A stretch of DNA of 14,794 bases, taken from NCBI GenBank assembly GCA_964415445.1, contig CAYQAE010000001.1, forward strand, positions 70,099 through 84,892. Reading direction: 5' to 3'. Position numbers and translations under genes: made by a program. This DNA comes from CAYQAE01 sp964415445 [NCBI: uncultured archaeon]. Its GTDB lineage: Archaea; CAYQAE01. This document shows positions 13,740 through 14,794 of this stretch, in pieces (the stretch's first letter is position 1; each line of letters begins with the position of its first letter). Under the pieces are notes generated by a model, which worked only from the letters and a program-made list of their open reading frames with translations, was not told the DNA's origin and searched no databases.

Positions 13740-13843
13740 CTCACTTCAACATTGTTTGAGGAGTGAGGTTGAGTCCGGCACATTTATCTATAAGCCCCCT
13801 AAAAACCCCAAAAACTCCTAATTCTTTATAATGTGTCGGATTC
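13740..13843 (+). ncRNA. Candidate structured RNA with two hairpins and a possible pseudoknot
   Basis: This GC-richer island sits in a very AT-rich convergent spacer. Hairpin 1 (13740-13767) pairs CTCACTTCAAC with GTTTGAGGAGTGAG: 11 pairs, loop ATT, and bulges T and GG. Hairpin 2 pairs GAGTCCGGCACATT (13771-13784) with AATGTGTCGGATTC (13830-13843): 14 uninterrupted pairs, two of them G-U. On the minus strand those two would be A-C mismatches, so the plus strand is the folding one. The 45-base loop holds the C-tracts CCCCC, CCCC and CTCC separated by A-runs. AGGAGT (13759-13764) can pair with ACTCCT (13814-13819), which would form a pseudoknot in competition with hairpin 1. No known RNA family is recognised. 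A T-rich stretch (TTCTTCTTTATTC) follows, so an elaborate terminator for the apgM operon is the main alternative. Confidence 0.45.
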
Positions 13844-13847
13844 TTCT

Positions 13848-14794
13848 TTATTCTAATATTTTGCCATATCCTCTTGGACTTATTATTTCATTATCTTCAT
13901 AAACTATTTTTCCACGAAGTATAGTTTTTTTAATTCTAACTTTTGTATTCATCCCCACATAGGGTCCACTATATTTTGATTTTGTATGAAGGTTTTCAGA
14001 TTTGATCTTTTGCTTTTTTTTCTCTAAAAAAACTAAATCTGCGTCTGAATTTTTAGAAATTATTCCTTTTTTTGGATAAATATTTGCAATTTTTGAAGGT
14101 CTCAAAAATAGAGTTTTAGCCAAAATATCTAATCTTAGCCTATTTTCATAAACTTGAGAGAACATCAGAGGCAGACATATCTCAACTGATGCAGTACCTG
14201 ATGGTGGATTTTCGCTATTTTTCTCATCTAGGGTGTGTGGTGCATGATCTGTGCTTATAATATCAATTTTATCTTCATTTAGACTTTTCCATAGATTTAG
14301 CCTTTCAGTTTCACTCTTTATAGATGGATTTACTTTAAGCAGATTTTTGTATTTTTTTATATGTTTATTTGAAAAAAATAGATAATGTGGACAGGTCTCT
14401 GAAGTAGTATTTTTCATTTCTTTGGCAATATCTATTGATTTTTGAGAGGTTAGATGGCAGAAATGAATTTTTTGTTCATCTCTTTTATAATTCTTTATTG
14501 TATCTATTGCACTAACTTCAGCTTTAATTGGATCTCTATTTAGTATTTTTTCATCTTCTGCATGAATAAATATAGTTTTAGATTTATCATCTATTTTTGG
14601 TAAGTTTTTAGGATCAAAAACAAGTTCATTTGTCTCTCTTAGATAAGCTTTAGCGACATTTGTATTAATTGATTTTAGTCTATCAAAATTGTTATTTGTT
14701 ACAGCTGCAGCTAATTTAAAATCACAAACTGATTTTTTACTTGCAATTTTAAGTTTTTTCTCAAAAGAAATTTTATCTACTGTTGGTGGTTTAG
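13848..14794 (-). CDS. pyrC: Dihydroorotase, 5' end outside the window
   Basis: Dihydroorotase closes carbamoyl-aspartate to dihydroorotate in pyrimidine synthesis. On the minus strand one frame is open from the right edge to a TAA at 13848-13850, giving about 315 residues; the N-terminal part with the first HxH metal motif is off the window. Visible motifs in order are VAKAYL (14640-14657), matching the region of the carboxylated lysine, FIHAEDE (near 14555-14570), and IHFCHLTS (near 14445-14468). ETCPHYL (just below 14400) and IISTDHAPHT, with the catalytic aspartate, follow. The C-terminal part holds GISKNSDADLVF and a GKIVYED-like strand, typical of amidohydrolases. An ATG at 14417 would begin a shorter 189-residue frame, but conserved motifs lie upstream of it, so it is internal. 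The gene is convergent with the apgM operon. Confidence 0.9.
   Translation of the reverse strand, partial: KPPTVDKISFEKKLKIASKKSVCDFKLAAAVTNNNFDRLKSINTNVAKAYLRETNELVFDPKNLPKIDDKSKTIFIHAEDEKILNRDPIKAEVSAIDTIKNYKRDEQKIHFCHLTSQKSIDIAKEMKNTTSETCPHYLFFSNKHIKKYKNLLKVNPSIKSETERLNLWKSLNEDKIDIISTDHAPHTLDEKNSENPPSGTASVEICLPLMFSQVYENRLRLDILAKTLFLRPSKIANIYPKKGIISKNSDADLVFLEKKKQKIKSENLHTKSKYSGPYVGMNTKVRIKKTILRGKIVYEDNEIISPRGYGKILE

Noticed and set aside
13791-13819. G-quadruplex or telomere-like tract on the minus strand (runs of G separated by T5)
   Set aside because: Only two runs reach four Gs and the third is interrupted, so four stacked strands cannot form from this segment alone.
13848-14417. A 189-residue minus-strand frame starting at the ATG at 14417
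   Set aside because: The frame is open upstream to the window edge and encodes conserved dihydroorotase motifs (HAEDE, IHFCHLTS) before this ATG, so it is an internal methionine of a 5'-truncated pyrC.

Overview
The window looks like chromosome of an AT-rich archaeon. The proline-tRNA ligase has the archaeal/eukaryotic layout with a C-terminal zinc-binding tail and terminal tyrosine. The phosphoglycerate mutase is the archaeal ApgM type. Promoter elements look like TATA boxes. Ribosome-binding sites are GGTGA/GGAG-like, and the tRNA carries no encoded CCA. I cannot name the lineage from sequence alone. Nothing points to a phage, plasmid, insertion sequence or CRISPR array.

Layout. (1) 2-229 (+): the C-terminal tail of an unrecognised protein, convergent with the next block. 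(2) 250-3668 (-): a tight three-gene cluster read from right to left. It holds a 17-unit HEAT-repeat protein, proline-tRNA ligase (proS) and a small unrecognised protein. (3) 3737-9024: a cell-envelope block. Two homologous polytopic membrane proteins of GT-C glycosyltransferase type are transcribed divergently from an 82-bp spacer. A third GT-C protein follows, with its reading frame interrupted by a TAG or by two compensating frameshifts. (4) 9038-11716 (-), read right to left: an aminotransferase, an eight-cysteine membrane protein, tRNA-Val(CAC) and a YbhN/AglD-like flippase-type membrane protein. All are nearly contiguous, and the tRNA starts on the base next to the upstream stop codon. 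(5) 11982-13649 (+): apgM and a PPC/DUF296 protein as an operon. (6) 13650-13847: a convergent spacer with a GC-richer, strongly foldable segment, the best candidate for an undescribed RNA. (7) 13848-14794 (-): dihydroorotase (pyrC), cut off at its 5' end by the window edge.

How it fits together. The three GT-C proteins and the flippase-like protein suggest assembly of lipid-linked or surface glycans. The rest is housekeeping: translation, amino-acid metabolism, glycolysis/gluconeogenesis and pyrimidine synthesis. The most unusual signals are a tRNA-Val with a 16-nt insertion in its D-loop, best explained as a non-canonical intron, and the structured RNA candidate at 13740-13843. That RNA's C-rich loop is complementary to the ribosome-binding site of apgM. 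The HEAT protein also shows a four-unit higher-order repeat pattern.
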